Notes under the pieces: model-generated
What the model saw: the letters and a program-made list of their open reading frames with translations, nothing else
The model's database searches: none
What the model was told of the DNA's origin: nothing
In this document: positions 27,778 through 39,298 of the stretch, piece after piece
How positions within the stretch are numbered: position 1 is the stretch's first letter
How the letters are laid out: each line of letters starts with the position of its first letter
Made by a program: the position numbers and the translations under genes
Assembly: GCF_019966595.1 (NCBI RefSeq)
Contig: NZ_JAINFJ010000003.1
Span: forward strand, 62,001 to 126,000
DNA from: Oricola indica
Lineage (GTDB): Bacteria > Pseudomonadota > Alphaproteobacteria > Rhizobiales > Rhizobiaceae
DNA: 64,000 nucleotides
Reading direction: 5' to 3'

Positions 27778-29213
27778 CCGAAGAAACGAGACGAAAAGCG
27801 GCGATCGTCGGCGGCGGCGTCATCGGTGGCGGCTGGGCGGCACGGTTCCTGCTCAATGGCTGGGATGTCGCGGTGTTCGACCCCGATCCCGACGCCGAGC
27901 GGAAGATCGGCGAAGTGCTCGCCAACGCACGACGCTCCCTGCCCGCGCTCTATGATCGCGCGCTGCCAGACGAGGGGACGCTTAGCTTTCAGACTGATCT
28001 GCGCGACGCGATCGCCGGTGCGGACTGGATTCAGGAGAGCATTCCGGAGCGGCTCGACCTCAAGCACAAGGTGCTTGCCGCGATTGGAACAGACGCGTCT
28101 TCCGAGGCCGTCATCGGCTCATCGACATCGGGTTTCAAGCCATCCGATCTCAATGCAGAGGGCGCGCGCGCGATCGTCGCGCACCCGTTCAATCCGGTCT
28201 ACCTGCTTCCGCTGGTCGAACTCGTCGGAGACCGCGCAACCTGTGACAAGGCGGCGGATATCCTGCGCTCGATCGGCATGTTCCCGCTTACGCTTCGCAA
28301 AGAGATCGATGCGCATATCGCCGACCGACTGCTCGAAGCCGTCTGGCGCGAGAGCCTTTGGCTGGTGAAGGACGGCGTCGCGACGACCGAGGAAATCGAC
28401 GAGGCCATCCGTATGGGGTTCGGCATACGCTGGGCCCAGATGGGCCTTTTCGAGACATACCGCATCGCCGGCGGCGAAGCCGGGATGAAGCATTTCATGG
28501 CGCAATTCGGACCTGCCCTGTCCTGGCCGTGGACCAAGCTGATGGATGTGCCCGAGTTCACCGACGATCTGGTGGAGCTGATCGCGGGCCAGTCCGACGA
28601 TCAATCCGGCCACATGTCAATTCGCGAGCTCGAAAGGCTGCGCGACGACAACATCGTCGGCATGGTCAGGGCGCTGCGGCGCACGGGCAGCGGCGCCGGC
28701 GGCGTCGTTGGCGCGCATGAAGCGAGCCTGCCGACCGGTTCCGAGCTTCACGGACTGCCCGTGACGGCAACACGGCAGGTGCCGGCAAGTTGGACCGACT
28801 ACAACGGCCACATGAACGAGACCCATTACCTGGAGACCGCCTCGCAGGCGACCGACCGGTTCATGGAGATGATCGGCGCGGATGCCGGTTACGTGAAATC
28901 CGGTCGGAGCTATTTTACGGTCGAGACCCATGTCCGCTATCTCGGCGAGGTTCTCGCAGGCGACCGCCTCGTCGTCACCACGCAGGTCATGAGCGGCGCC
29001 GGCAAAAGAATGCACCTGTTCCATCATCTCTGGCGGGACGGGGAAACACTTGCCGCCACGGTGGAGACCATGCTGATCCACATGGATCTCGGCACTCGAA
29101 AATCGTCTCTCCCGGAACCCGCAGTGGCCGATGCGCTGGAGCGCTACGCGACCCGACATGCCGGGATGGCGGCAGAAGGTAGCGGACGCGCGGTGGGGCA
29201 GCCGGCGGGCTGA
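27774..29213 (+). CDS. cdhA: L-carnitine dehydrogenase fused to a hotdog thioesterase
   Basis: A 479-residue fusion. Residues about 1-320 form a 3-hydroxyacyl-CoA-dehydrogenase-like NAD enzyme: AAIVGGGVIGGGWAARFL (nucleotide fold), VFDPDPDAERK, SSTSGFKPSDL, AHPFNPVYLLPLVELVG and IRMGFGIRWAQMG. Residues about 340-460 form a hotdog thioesterase (PASWTDYNGHMNETHYL, FTVETHVRYLGEV). The chain oxidises carnitine to 3-dehydrocarnitine and, after the BKACE step, could release glycine betaine from betainyl-CoA. In Pseudomonas these are separate genes (cdhA, cdhB). Start ATG at 27774 overlaps the upstream stop. Confidence 0.88.
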   Translation: MTEETRRKAAIVGGGVIGGGWAARFLLNGWDVAVFDPDPDAERKIGEVLANARRSLPALYDRALPDEGTLSFQTDLRDAIAGADWIQESIPERLDLKHKVLAAIGTDASSEAVIGSSTSGFKPSDLNAEGARAIVAHPFNPVYLLPLVELVGDRATCDKAADILRSIGMFPLTLRKEIDAHIADRLLEAVWRESLWLVKDGVATTEEIDEAIRMGFGIRWAQMGLFETYRIAGGEAGMKHFMAQFGPALSWPWTKLMDVPEFTDDLVELIAGQSDDQSGHMSIRELERLRDDNIVGMVRALRRTGSGAGGVVGAHEASLPTGSELHGLPVTATRQVPASWTDYNGHMNETHYLETASQATDRFMEMIGADAGYVKSGRSYFTVETHVRYLGEVLAGDRLVVTTQVMSGAGKRMHLFHHLWRDGETLAATVETMLIHMDLGTRKSSLPEPAVADALERYATRHAGMAAEGSGRAVGQPAG

Positions 29214-29225
29214 CCCGGCACGCCG

Positions 29226-31508
<2,283 letters not shown>

Positions 31509-31689
31509 GGGATTGGGTTAACGCCCGGAGCGATTCGCGGCAAGCCGAAAGCCCGGAATTCCGGCGTTTTGCCCCGTATTTACCGACAGACCCTAACGGC
31601 TTGACTGCTAAGTTACACGAGGTCGTGCACACCAAGCGTTAATACCGACTTGTTACGAAACATGATTGTATTTTGCAGGGGCGTTGCAA

Positions 31690-33111
31690 ATGACGTATTC
31701 GGGGTCCGGACTCGGACTTCTGCCGGACGAGCATATCGACCTCTCCGAACGGATCCTCAGAAACGAGGAAGACGGGACAAGGTCGCTCACCGACCCGGTG
31801 ACGGGACTCGGCAATCTGCGCCGCATGAAGCTCAAGACCGACAAGCTTATCGAGCAGCGCGCCGACGATCCGGCACCGTTCTCCATCGGTGTTTTCGATA
31901 TCGACCGGTTTCGGCCTGTCAACGATCTGTTCGGGCGCAAGGCCGGCGACGAGATTCTCTCCCAGGTGGCGTTGCGTATCTCCGCCGCGCTTCCAGAGGA
32001 CGCCATGCTCGCCCGCATTTCCGGCGACATGTTCGGGATGGTGCTGCCGACCTGCTTCTTCGAGAAAGACGCCGGACGGGTCGGCGCTTTGCTCAAGGAC
32101 GTCTTCAACGCGCCCTTCGACCTCGGCGAACGCATCGTGCGCATGTCGGCCTCGTTCGGATTTTGCCAATACCCTTTCGCGGGAACCACATTCGACGAGC
32201 TTTTCGACAAGTGCGAATCCGCGCTCTACCAGGCGCGCAAGGCGGGTGCGGCGAATGTCAGCGTGTATACGCATGAAATGGCCCGCGAGATGCGTTTGCG
32301 TACCCAGATCGAACAGGCGTTGCGCAAGGCCGTGGCCGCGCAGGAGATCGAGCCGCATTTCCAGCCCATCGTCGATCTGGCGAGCGGCGAGGTCAAAGGT
32401 TTCGAGTGCCTGGCGCGCTGGCGCGACGCCGAACTGGGCGACATCGCGCCTTCGACCTTCATTCCGCTTGCAGAACAGGCAGGGTTCATCGACGCGCTGA
32501 CGAAGCTGCTTTTCGCCAAGGCGATCCGCTGCGCGAAGCAGTGGCCGAAGAACATATTCCTGTCGTTCAACCTGTCATCCGTGCAGTTGGTCGACCCGAC
32601 GACCGCGTTTTCCGTCTTGGCGATGTTGCAGAAGATGGATTTCGATCCGCGCAGGATCGAGATCGAAATCACCGAAACGGCGATGATGTCCGACCCCGAG
32701 ACGGCCGAGCGGATCATCGACGAATTGCGCGCCGTCGGTATCCGCATCCTGCTCGACGACTTCGGAACGGGCCAGTCGAGCCTTGGGCGGTTGCGCGACT
32801 TCTCATTCGACAAGGTCAAGATCGACCAGTCCTTCATCCAGGCATTGGGCGAGGACGAAAAGGCCGAACACATCGTGCGCGCCATCGTGAACATGTGCGA
32901 GGCTCTCGGGCTGAGCGTGATCGCGGAAGGCATCGAGACCGCAGCGAACGCGGACAAGCTGATCGGGCTCGGCTGCCTCGCCGGCCAAGGCTATTATTTC
33001 GGTAAGCCGGCAGACGCCGAAACGACGATTGGCTATTTCAGCACACCGAACAGCGCCGAGGACGGCAAACTCACCTGCCAGGTTACCGATTCGCGCTGTT
33101 GCGCCGGCTGA
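31690..33111 (+). CDS. GGDEF/EAL protein, probable c-di-GMP phosphodiesterase
   Basis: A 473-residue soluble protein with a GGDEF domain (about 35-195) and an EAL domain (about 205-450). The diguanylate cyclase motif is degenerate (SGDMF, 111-115), so synthesis is unlikely. The EAL domain keeps its key residues: E239 in FECLARW (ECL in place of EAL), N294 in FNLSSVQL, EITET, D356/D357 in LLDDFGTG, K377 in VKIDQSF and E413 in AEGIET. It should hydrolyse c-di-GMP. No sensory domain or membrane segment precedes it. The ATG at 31690 has AGGGG ahead; a TTG at 31666 is the alternative. Its 3' end overlaps convergent galE by 29 bases. Confidence 0.9.
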   Translation: MTYSGSGLGLLPDEHIDLSERILRNEEDGTRSLTDPVTGLGNLRRMKLKTDKLIEQRADDPAPFSIGVFDIDRFRPVNDLFGRKAGDEILSQVALRISAALPEDAMLARISGDMFGMVLPTCFFEKDAGRVGALLKDVFNAPFDLGERIVRMSASFGFCQYPFAGTTFDELFDKCESALYQARKAGAANVSVYTHEMAREMRLRTQIEQALRKAVAAQEIEPHFQPIVDLASGEVKGFECLARWRDAELGDIAPSTFIPLAEQAGFIDALTKLLFAKAIRCAKQWPKNIFLSFNLSSVQLVDPTTAFSVLAMLQKMDFDPRRIEIEITETAMMSDPETAERIIDELRAVGIRILLDDFGTGQSSLGRLRDFSFDKVKIDQSFIQALGEDEKAEHIVRAIVNMCEALGLSVIAEGIETAANADKLIGLGCLAGQGYYFGKPADAETTIGYFSTPNSAEDGKLTCQVTDSRCCAG

Positions 33112-34078
33112 GGCTATCCTCCCAGGCCAGCGCCGAGGACACGATCTCCGTCAGATCGTCATGCATGGGCTGCCAACCGAATGCGCTGCGCGCGAGATCC
33201 GAATTGGCAACGATGGCGACTGCATCGCCCGCGCGGCGCGGGCCATAGCCGATGTCGAGTGCCCGGCCGGTGACGCGCTGAATGCAGTCCAGAACTTCCA
33301 GCACCGAATAGCCGCGCCCGTATCCGCAATTGGCGATCATGCTGTCGCCGCCGGCGCGTAGGCGTTTCAGCGCGAGCAAATGCGCCTCGGCGAGATCGGT
33401 GACGTGAATGTAATCCCGAATGCAGGTGCCGTCGGCGGTCGGGTAATCGGTGCCGAAGACCTGGATCCCGTCACGCTTGCCGAGCGCCGCCTCGCTGGCC
33501 ACCTTGATCAGATGCGTCGCGCCGGCTGTGGACTGTCCTGCGCGGCCGCGCGGATCCGCGCCCGCCACGTTGAAATAGCGTAGCGCCGTGAACGAGAAAT
33601 CATGCGCCCTGGCCACGTCGGCGAGTATGAGCTCGGTCATCAGCTTGGACATGCCGTAGGGCGAGTCCGGGTTACGCGCGTGATCCTCCTTCACTGGCTC
33701 CGCGCCGACAGACCCGTAGACCGCAGCCGTGGAGGAAAAAATGAAGTGACGCACGCCCGTGCGCACAGCCGCCTCGATCAGCGTGCGGGAATTGCTGGTG
33801 TTGTTCTCGTAGTAGGACAGCGGATCGGCGACCGATTCCGGCACGACGATCGATCCGGCGAAATGGATGATCGAATCCACGTCATTCTCGCGGATGACGG
33901 CCATTACCGTTTCCTTGTCCGCGATGTCGCCAATGACGAGCTTTGCCTCAGGCGCCACCGCCCACTCAAAGCCGGTCGAGAGCCTGTCGATCACGACGAC
34001 GTCCTCGCCCGCGTCGAGCAACGCCCAAACCATGTGGCTGCCGATATAGCCGGCCCCGCCGGTTACCAAGACCGCCAT
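33083..34078 (-). CDS. galE: UDP-glucose 4-epimerase
   Basis: Interconverts UDP-glucose and UDP-galactose for surface polysaccharide synthesis. The 331-residue short-chain dehydrogenase-like protein has MAVLVTGGAGYIGSHMVWAL for NAD binding, SSTAAVYGS, and YGMSKLMTE with the catalytic Tyr-x-x-x-Lys. FNVAGADPRGRAGQ and DYIHVTDLAEAHL complete the family pattern. The ATG at 34078 has GGAGGAGG ahead. It overlaps the 3' end of the convergent c-di-GMP gene. It lies downstream of the exporter genes on the same strand, 157 bases away. Confidence 0.95.
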   Translation of the reverse strand: MAVLVTGGAGYIGSHMVWALLDAGEDVVVIDRLSTGFEWAVAPEAKLVIGDIADKETVMAVIRENDVDSIIHFAGSIVVPESVADPLSYYENNTSNSRTLIEAAVRTGVRHFIFSSTAAVYGSVGAEPVKEDHARNPDSPYGMSKLMTELILADVARAHDFSFTALRYFNVAGADPRGRAGQSTAGATHLIKVASEAALGKRDGIQVFGTDYPTADGTCIRDYIHVTDLAEAHLLALKRLRAGGDSMIANCGYGRGYSVLEVLDCIQRVTGRALDIGYGPRRAGDAVAIVANSDLARSAFGWQPMHDDLTEIVSSALAWEDSLSRRNSANR

Positions 34079-34235
34079 CGGCCTCCTCCTTCGATATCCG
34101 CCGCGATGCGGCAACCGCCCAACGCCGGGCAGTCCGCAAGCTCATCCGCGGCAATCTAGCGGGCAAGGCTTAACACCTGATGGACATCCATCCGCACACC
34201 TCTTCCTAGACGGAATGAACCGCCTCGGAACTGTG

Positions 34236-35561
34236 TCACTGCTCGCGAAACGCCCGCGAAAAGGAGTCGGTCAGCGGCCTGAGCAGATATTCGAAGAAGG
34301 TCCGGTCACCGCTGGAGATCATCGCCTCGACGGGCATACCCGGATAGATCTGGCTCCTGTCGACTTCCGACGGCAGATCGTCGGTGATACGGAGCCGGGC
34401 GATGAAATAGGGCTGCCCGTTCTTCGGATCGACAAGGCGGTCCGGCGAGACATAGGTGACAGTGCCTGGAACCTGCGGCGTCGTGCGCATGTTGAGCGCG
34501 ACGAAGCGCAATTCCGCCTGCTGGCCGGGCCGGACGATATCGACATCGGCGGGGCTCAATTGCGCCTCGACGATCAGTTCATTGGAAGTCGGCAGGAGGC
34601 GTGCGAGTTCCTCGCCCGGTCCGACCACATTGCCGGGTGTGTTCTGATTGATCCGGATGATCAGCCCGTCGGAGGGCGCGCGAACAACGACGCGCGCCAA
34701 GACGTCCTCGGCGGCGCTCAATTGCTCCTCGATCTCGCCGATGCTCGCGCTGACGTCGTTCAGTTCCGTCAGCGACTGTTCGACGCGCTGGCTCTTCTGA
34801 CGAACCAGTTGCTCCCTCGCCTCGGCCGTGCGGCTGCGCGTCTGTTCCATCTGCGATGTGATAGCGCCGATCTGCCCGATTAGGTCGGCCTGCGAACGAA
34901 GCAGCGCCGTGTATTCGGAACGGTTCGTAAGCCCTTGGTCGAGCAGCTTTTCCTTGCGCTCGGTTTCATCGCTGACAACGGCAAGCTGATCTTCCAGAGC
35001 CTTTTTCTGGGCTTTGAAGCCAACGATCGCCTCTTCGCCGGCGGCGACACGCTGATTGAGAATGACAACCTCGGACTCGAAGCGAACGAGCCGCGCGCGA
35101 AACTCGTCGCGCTGTTCCTCGAGAACATGGTCGAGGCCGTTCGCCCTGGCGACGTCAACCAGTTTCGCGTCGAACGTGACCTCTTCCGCGCTGTCGCGCT
35201 GGGCCTCGAGGCGCGCCTTGCGGGCGACCAGGTTGACCCAATGCTTGGTTCGCGTGTTGAGCGACGCCTGGGCGCGGGTACCGTCCATGGTAAAAAGCGG
35301 ATCGCCGGCAGAGACCTGATCGCCCTCATGGACGTGGATTTTGCTGATAATGCCGCCCTCAAGATGCTGGACGACCTGGTTCTGGCCGGCCGCGCCGATC
35401 ACGCCGACGACGATCGCGGCACCGGTCAATGGCGCGGTCGCGGCCCAAACGCCGAAGACGCCTATGAAGAGGATCAGCGCCATGTAGCCAACGAGCGCTA
35501 TCTTCGAGGTTCCCGTCCTCACGGCCGCAGCCCATGCGGCATTGTTCGTTTCAGCGTTCAT
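34236..35561 (-). CDS. HlyD-family type I secretion periplasmic adaptor (PrsE-like)
   Basis: A 441-residue membrane-fusion protein that links an ABC exporter to an outer-membrane channel. One N-terminal membrane helix (LVGYMALILFIGVFGVWAA) is followed by a lipoyl half-motif (NQVVQHLEGGIISKIHVHEG), a long coiled coil (about 100-290) and the second lipoyl half and beta-barrel (ARVVVRAPSDGLIIRINQNT, LRFVALNMRTTPQVPGTVTY). Its start overlaps the exporter stop by 4 bases (ATGA). The rhizobial PrsE and AprE proteins are the nearest named relatives. No outer-membrane TolC or secreted substrate gene lies in the window. Confidence 0.92.
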   Translation of the reverse strand: MNAETNNAAWAAAVRTGTSKIALVGYMALILFIGVFGVWAATAPLTGAAIVVGVIGAAGQNQVVQHLEGGIISKIHVHEGDQVSAGDPLFTMDGTRAQASLNTRTKHWVNLVARKARLEAQRDSAEEVTFDAKLVDVARANGLDHVLEEQRDEFRARLVRFESEVVILNQRVAAGEEAIVGFKAQKKALEDQLAVVSDETERKEKLLDQGLTNRSEYTALLRSQADLIGQIGAITSQMEQTRSRTAEAREQLVRQKSQRVEQSLTELNDVSASIGEIEEQLSAAEDVLARVVVRAPSDGLIIRINQNTPGNVVGPGEELARLLPTSNELIVEAQLSPADVDIVRPGQQAELRFVALNMRTTPQVPGTVTYVSPDRLVDPKNGQPYFIARLRITDDLPSEVDRSQIYPGMPVEAMISSGDRTFFEYLLRPLTDSFSRAFREQ

Positions 35562-37384
35562 TGGTTCTTTTCCCGCCCGTTTTCCGCGGAGACCGGGCGC
35601 AGCCCCGGACCGAACGACGCGAAGGGCGACTTCCCGCCTTCGTCCGCAGGCGGGGCGCTGCCATCAGACGGGGGCGCATCACGATTGAGATTTGCGGCCT
35701 GCTTGCGCCTTGCGACTTCCTCCGCCAGTTTCTTCTGCTGGCGCGCCAGCACCTCGTCGCGCGGTCCGTAATCCTCGATCTCGCCGTCACGGAGAACCAT
35801 CAGCGCATCGACCTTGTCGACGATGGCGCGGCGCTGGGTGATTATGACGACAGTGGTTCCCGAAACCCGCGCCTCCTCCAGCGCGGCTTCGAGCGCGCGG
35901 TCGCCGTCGGCATCGAGATTGGCGTTTGGTTCGTCAAGGACAAGCAGGCTGGGCTTGCCAAAAAAGGCGCGCGCCAGCCCGACCCGCTGGCGCTGGCCGC
36001 CGGAAAGGACAGAGCCCTGCGCGCCGATTATCGTATCGTAGCCATTCGGCATCGTCTGGATCAGTTGATGAACATGGGCGCGCTGCGCCGCCTCGATCAC
36101 CTGCTGGTCCTCCGCATCCGGCGAAAAACGGGACACGTTCTGACGGATCGTGCCGGGCAACAATTCGATGTCCTGCGGCAGATAGCCGATATGCCGACCG
36201 AGGCTCTCCGGATCCCAGTTCTGGAGATCCGCCTTGTCGATACGCACGACGCCGCTTCGCGGCCGGATCGCACCGACCAGGAGACGTGCAAGCGTCGACT
36301 TGCCCGCCCCGCTCGGCCCCACGATGCCGAGGACGATGCCCGGCGGGATCGAAAAGGAGATACGCTTGATGACGGGTTTTGCATCCGGCGCGGAATTGGG
36401 CGCGAAATAGACAAGGCTTTCCACATCCATTCGTCCGACGGGTGCGGGCAACGCCGTGCGCGGCTGTTCCTCGCGGACGGCTCCGACCGCCTTGTTGAAA
36501 CGTCGCCAGGCGGCACGAACTTCGACGAATTGCCGCCAGCCGCCGATCACCTGGTCGATCGGCTGCAGACCCCTGCCCGATATGATCGAGGCGGCAAAAA
36601 TCATGCCCGCCGTCATTTCGCCGCCGACGACCAGCCATGCGCCGAAGCCGAGAATGGCGATCTGCAAGCCGAGGCGCAGGAAGCGCGAAAGGCCGGCAAA
36701 AAACGCATTGATGCGCGCAACATCGTCATTGGCCTGCAAGGCCGGCGCATGCTGGCTGCCCCAGGCGGCGATCGCGTTTCCCATCATGCCCATGGCGCGC
36801 AGGGTCTCCGCATTCTGCACGAAGGACTGGGCGGTCATCATCGCGCCAATAGTGTTCTCCGAAGCCCTCCGGACCGCTTCCGCGGTGGCGACCTGGTTGG
36901 CGATTGCGACCATCGTCAGAACTGCCGCGCCGACGGCCGCGAGCACGAACAGAACCGGATGGATGAACCAGAGCATCAAGATGAAAAGCGGCGCGAACGG
37001 CAGATCGAACAGGGCAAAGACCTGTCGGGACCCGATAAACCCGCGAATGGCGGAAAGATCGCGCAGCGCCTGAATATCACCCATCGCGGCGCGCGGGGAC
37101 TCCATGACCGCGGTCATCGCATCACGGCTTTCCATGACATCGAGCCGTGTGGCAATGCGGTTGGCATATATGGCGCGTACTATTTCAAGCACCGCGAGGA
37201 GCAACAGTGCAAAGCCGGCAATAATGGACAGGAACAGCAAGGTCTCGAGGCTGGAGGACGGCAAGACGCGATCGTAAACCTGAAGCAAATACAACGGCAT
37301 AACGAGCATCAGCATGTTCACAAAGAAGGAAAACACGCCAATCTCGACAGCCGCACGCTTCAAGTGCTTCCAAGTCGATTGCAT
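35558..37384 (-). CDS. Type I secretion ABC exporter, PrsD-like
   Basis: A 608-residue fused permease-ATPase. The N-terminal half has about six membrane helices (FSFFVNMLMLVMPLYLLQVY, LFILMLWFIHPVLFVLAA). The ATPase half has Walker A GPSGAGKST, signature SVLSGGQRQRVGLARAFF, Walker B LLVLDEPNANLD and switch ITQRR, where glutamine replaces the usual histidine as in PrtD-type exporters. The C-terminus is a proline- and glycine-rich tail. ATG at 37384 (MQSTWKHL) is chosen over an in-frame upstream extension. It pairs with the adaptor gene and probably exports Ca-binding RTX-type proteins, by analogy. Confidence 0.92.
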   Translation of the reverse strand: MQSTWKHLKRAAVEIGVFSFFVNMLMLVMPLYLLQVYDRVLPSSSLETLLFLSIIAGFALLLLAVLEIVRAIYANRIATRLDVMESRDAMTAVMESPRAAMGDIQALRDLSAIRGFIGSRQVFALFDLPFAPLFILMLWFIHPVLFVLAAVGAAVLTMVAIANQVATAEAVRRASENTIGAMMTAQSFVQNAETLRAMGMMGNAIAAWGSQHAPALQANDDVARINAFFAGLSRFLRLGLQIAILGFGAWLVVGGEMTAGMIFAASIISGRGLQPIDQVIGGWRQFVEVRAAWRRFNKAVGAVREEQPRTALPAPVGRMDVESLVYFAPNSAPDAKPVIKRISFSIPPGIVLGIVGPSGAGKSTLARLLVGAIRPRSGVVRIDKADLQNWDPESLGRHIGYLPQDIELLPGTIRQNVSRFSPDAEDQQVIEAAQRAHVHQLIQTMPNGYDTIIGAQGSVLSGGQRQRVGLARAFFGKPSLLVLDEPNANLDADGDRALEAALEEARVSGTTVVIITQRRAIVDKVDALMVLRDGEIEDYGPRDEVLARQQKKLAEEVARRKQAANLNRDAPPSDGSAPPADEGGKSPFASFGPGLRPVSAENGREKNQ

Positions 37385-37464
37385 TGCCCAAGTCCCATTC
37401 ACCGCGCGGAATAAAACACAAAAAGGCACAAATCGCTAAAGAAACTGCTGAAAAGGTCTATTCG

Positions 37465-38655
37465 TCAGTTTCTGGCAGCGATGAAGCCCTCAAGCCGCGC
37501 GGCGGCCTCCGCGATCTGGCCGAGATCCCGGTTGAAGCAGGCCCGGAAAAACCCCTCGCCTCCGAGGCCGAATGCGACGCCGGGCGCGAGGCCGACGCCG
37601 GTCTCATCCACGATACGAAGCGCGCTCGCCATCGAGTCCGAAACGCCCTCGATTTCGAAGAACAGGTAGAAGGCACCGCCTGGACGGGCGAAGCGGACGC
37701 GTCCGGTCGCGCCGAGGCGGGAGGTCAGGATTTCGAGCGCTTCGGACGCCCTCTGGCGGTGGGAGGCGATCAGGTCGTCACCGTCGTCCAGCGCCACGGT
37801 CGCGCCGCGCTGCATGAACTGCGGCACGCCCGATGTCGAATACTGCACAAGGTTCTCGAACACCGGCATCAGGGCGGGCGGCGCCTTGATCCAACCCACT
37901 CTCCAGCCGGTCATTGCCCAGTTCTTTGAAAAGGAATTGACGTAAAGGATGCGATCGCCGTCTTCCTGAATGTCGAGGAAGGACGGTGCGCGAGTTCCCT
38001 GCCCGTACCAAAACAGCGAATAGATCTCGTCGGCGACGATCCAGAGCCCGTGCCGGCGCGCGATCTCCAGGATCGCGGACAACGTCTCGCGGGTCGCGGC
38101 CCAACCGGTCGGATTGGACGGGGTGTTGATGAACAGGGCGCGGGTGCGCGGGGTGATCGCGGCTTCCAGCCGGGACATGTCCAGGGTCCATCCGGTTTCA
38201 GCGAAATCGAGACCGACCGGTACGGCCCTGCCGCCCGCGATCTCCAATGCAGCGGCAAAGTTCGGCCAAGCGGGCGAGAGATAGACGCATTCGTCTCCCG
38301 CGCCGGCGATCGCCTGGATCGCGAGCTGGATGGCCTGCATCCCCGAACCGACCACGACATAGTCACGGGGCCCGGACCGGATCCCGAAATGGCGTTCGTA
38401 ATAGCGCGCCAGCGCCTCGCGCAGTTCGGGAATGCCCTGTTGCCAGGTGTAGAAGGTCTCGCCCTCCAGAAGCGCGGCGGCGGCCGGCTCGGATATGAAC
38501 TGCGGCGTCGGCAAGTCGCCCTCGCCGACCCACAGAGGAACAAGACCGTCACGGCCTCGCGCATGATCGACGACCGCAACGATACCGCTTGGCGGCGCGT
38601 GAAGGGCCTCCGCGCGCAGGTGGAAACGCTCAAGCGACGACTGGGGGCTGGTCAT
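37465..38655 (-). CDS. PLP-dependent aminotransferase, class I/II (AspC-like)
   Basis: A 396-residue fold-type I aminotransferase. Features seen are VGEGDLPTPQFI (substrate-side), GETFYTWQQGIPELREAL, VVVGSGMQAIQLAIQA for cofactor phosphate contact, FINTPSNPTGW, VADEIYSLFWYG and PLP lysine in NSFSKNWAMTGWRVGW. The C-terminus has GGAFYLFFEIEG with the substrate-carboxylate arginine region at EGFFRACFNRDL. Substrate cannot be set from sequence; aspartate or an aromatic amino acid is possible. ATG at 38655 is preferred to the upstream in-frame codons, which overlap the mscL terminator. Confidence 0.88.
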   Translation of the reverse strand: MTSPQSSLERFHLRAEALHAPPSGIVAVVDHARGRDGLVPLWVGEGDLPTPQFISEPAAAALLEGETFYTWQQGIPELREALARYYERHFGIRSGPRDYVVVGSGMQAIQLAIQAIAGAGDECVYLSPAWPNFAAALEIAGGRAVPVGLDFAETGWTLDMSRLEAAITPRTRALFINTPSNPTGWAATRETLSAILEIARRHGLWIVADEIYSLFWYGQGTRAPSFLDIQEDGDRILYVNSFSKNWAMTGWRVGWIKAPPALMPVFENLVQYSTSGVPQFMQRGATVALDDGDDLIASHRQRASEALEILTSRLGATGRVRFARPGGAFYLFFEIEGVSDSMASALRIVDETGVGLAPGVAFGLGGEGFFRACFNRDLGQIAEAAARLEGFIAARN

Positions 38656-38681
38656 GCGGAAATCCGTGGCGGGAACGAAAA

Positions 38682-38701
38682 CCCCGGCCAACAGGCCGGG
38701 G
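38682..38701 (-). terminator. Intrinsic terminator of mscL
   Basis: CCCCGGCC and GGCCGGGG form a perfect 8-base stem around AACA. On the minus strand the stem is followed by TTTTCGTTCC. It lies 26 bases beyond the mscL stop and just before the aminotransferase start. Confidence 0.85.
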
Positions 38702-38727
38702 CGTTTGCGATGCAATAATCGCGGCTG

Positions 38728-39141
38728 CTACTTTTTCAGGAGATCGCGGATCTCTGTCAAGAGTTGTACGTCGGCCGGCGGCGCGGGTGGTGCGGCGGGA
38801 GCCGGCTCTTCCTTCCGGCGCAGATTGTTCACTGCCTTGACCATCATGAAGATGATCCAGGCGAGGATCAGGAAATTGATTATCTGGGTGAAGAAACTGC
38901 CGTAAGCCAGCACCGCGCCCTGTTCGCGCGCCGCTTCGAGCGTCGGCGCATCGATGCCCGAGGCCAGCGGCAGGAAATAGTCCGAAAAGTCGAAGCCGCC
39001 GAAGATCGCACCGACGATCGGCATGATGATGTCGTCAGTCAGCGATTTGACGATTCCGCCAAACGCGCCACCGATAATGACGCCGACAGCAAGGTCCATG
39101 ACATTGCCCTTGGCGATAAATTCCTTGAATTCGTCGAGCAT
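38728..39141 (-). CDS. mscL: Large-conductance mechanosensitive channel
   Basis: Pentameric inner-membrane valve that opens under hypo-osmotic shock. The 137-residue protein has the N-terminal helix [20 protein letters not shown], first membrane helix [21 protein letters not shown], a periplasmic loop and second helix [19 protein letters not shown], then a charged C-terminal helix after a proline/alanine linker ([14 protein letters not shown]). ATG at 39141 gives the standard N-terminus. A terminator lies just beyond the stop. Confidence 0.96.
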   Translation of the reverse strand: MLDEFKEFIAKGNVMDLAVGVIIGGAFGGIVKSLTDDIIMPIVGAIFGGFDFSDYFLPLASGIDAPTLEAAREQGAVLAYGSFFTQIINFLILAWIIFMMVKAVNNLRRKEEPAPAAPPAPPADVQLLTEIRDLLKK

Positions 39142-39298
39142 AAGATCCCTCCACCTAGCTCCTGAGCGCCCCGCAGACGCGGCACCAATGATTATACCAG
39201 CGGCGCTCAGTTGTGAATTCGCCAGATTTGGGTCTATGCACAGTAATTGGACAGGTTCGGGCCGTTTTGATTGAATGCGGCCTCTGACGGGAGGATGA

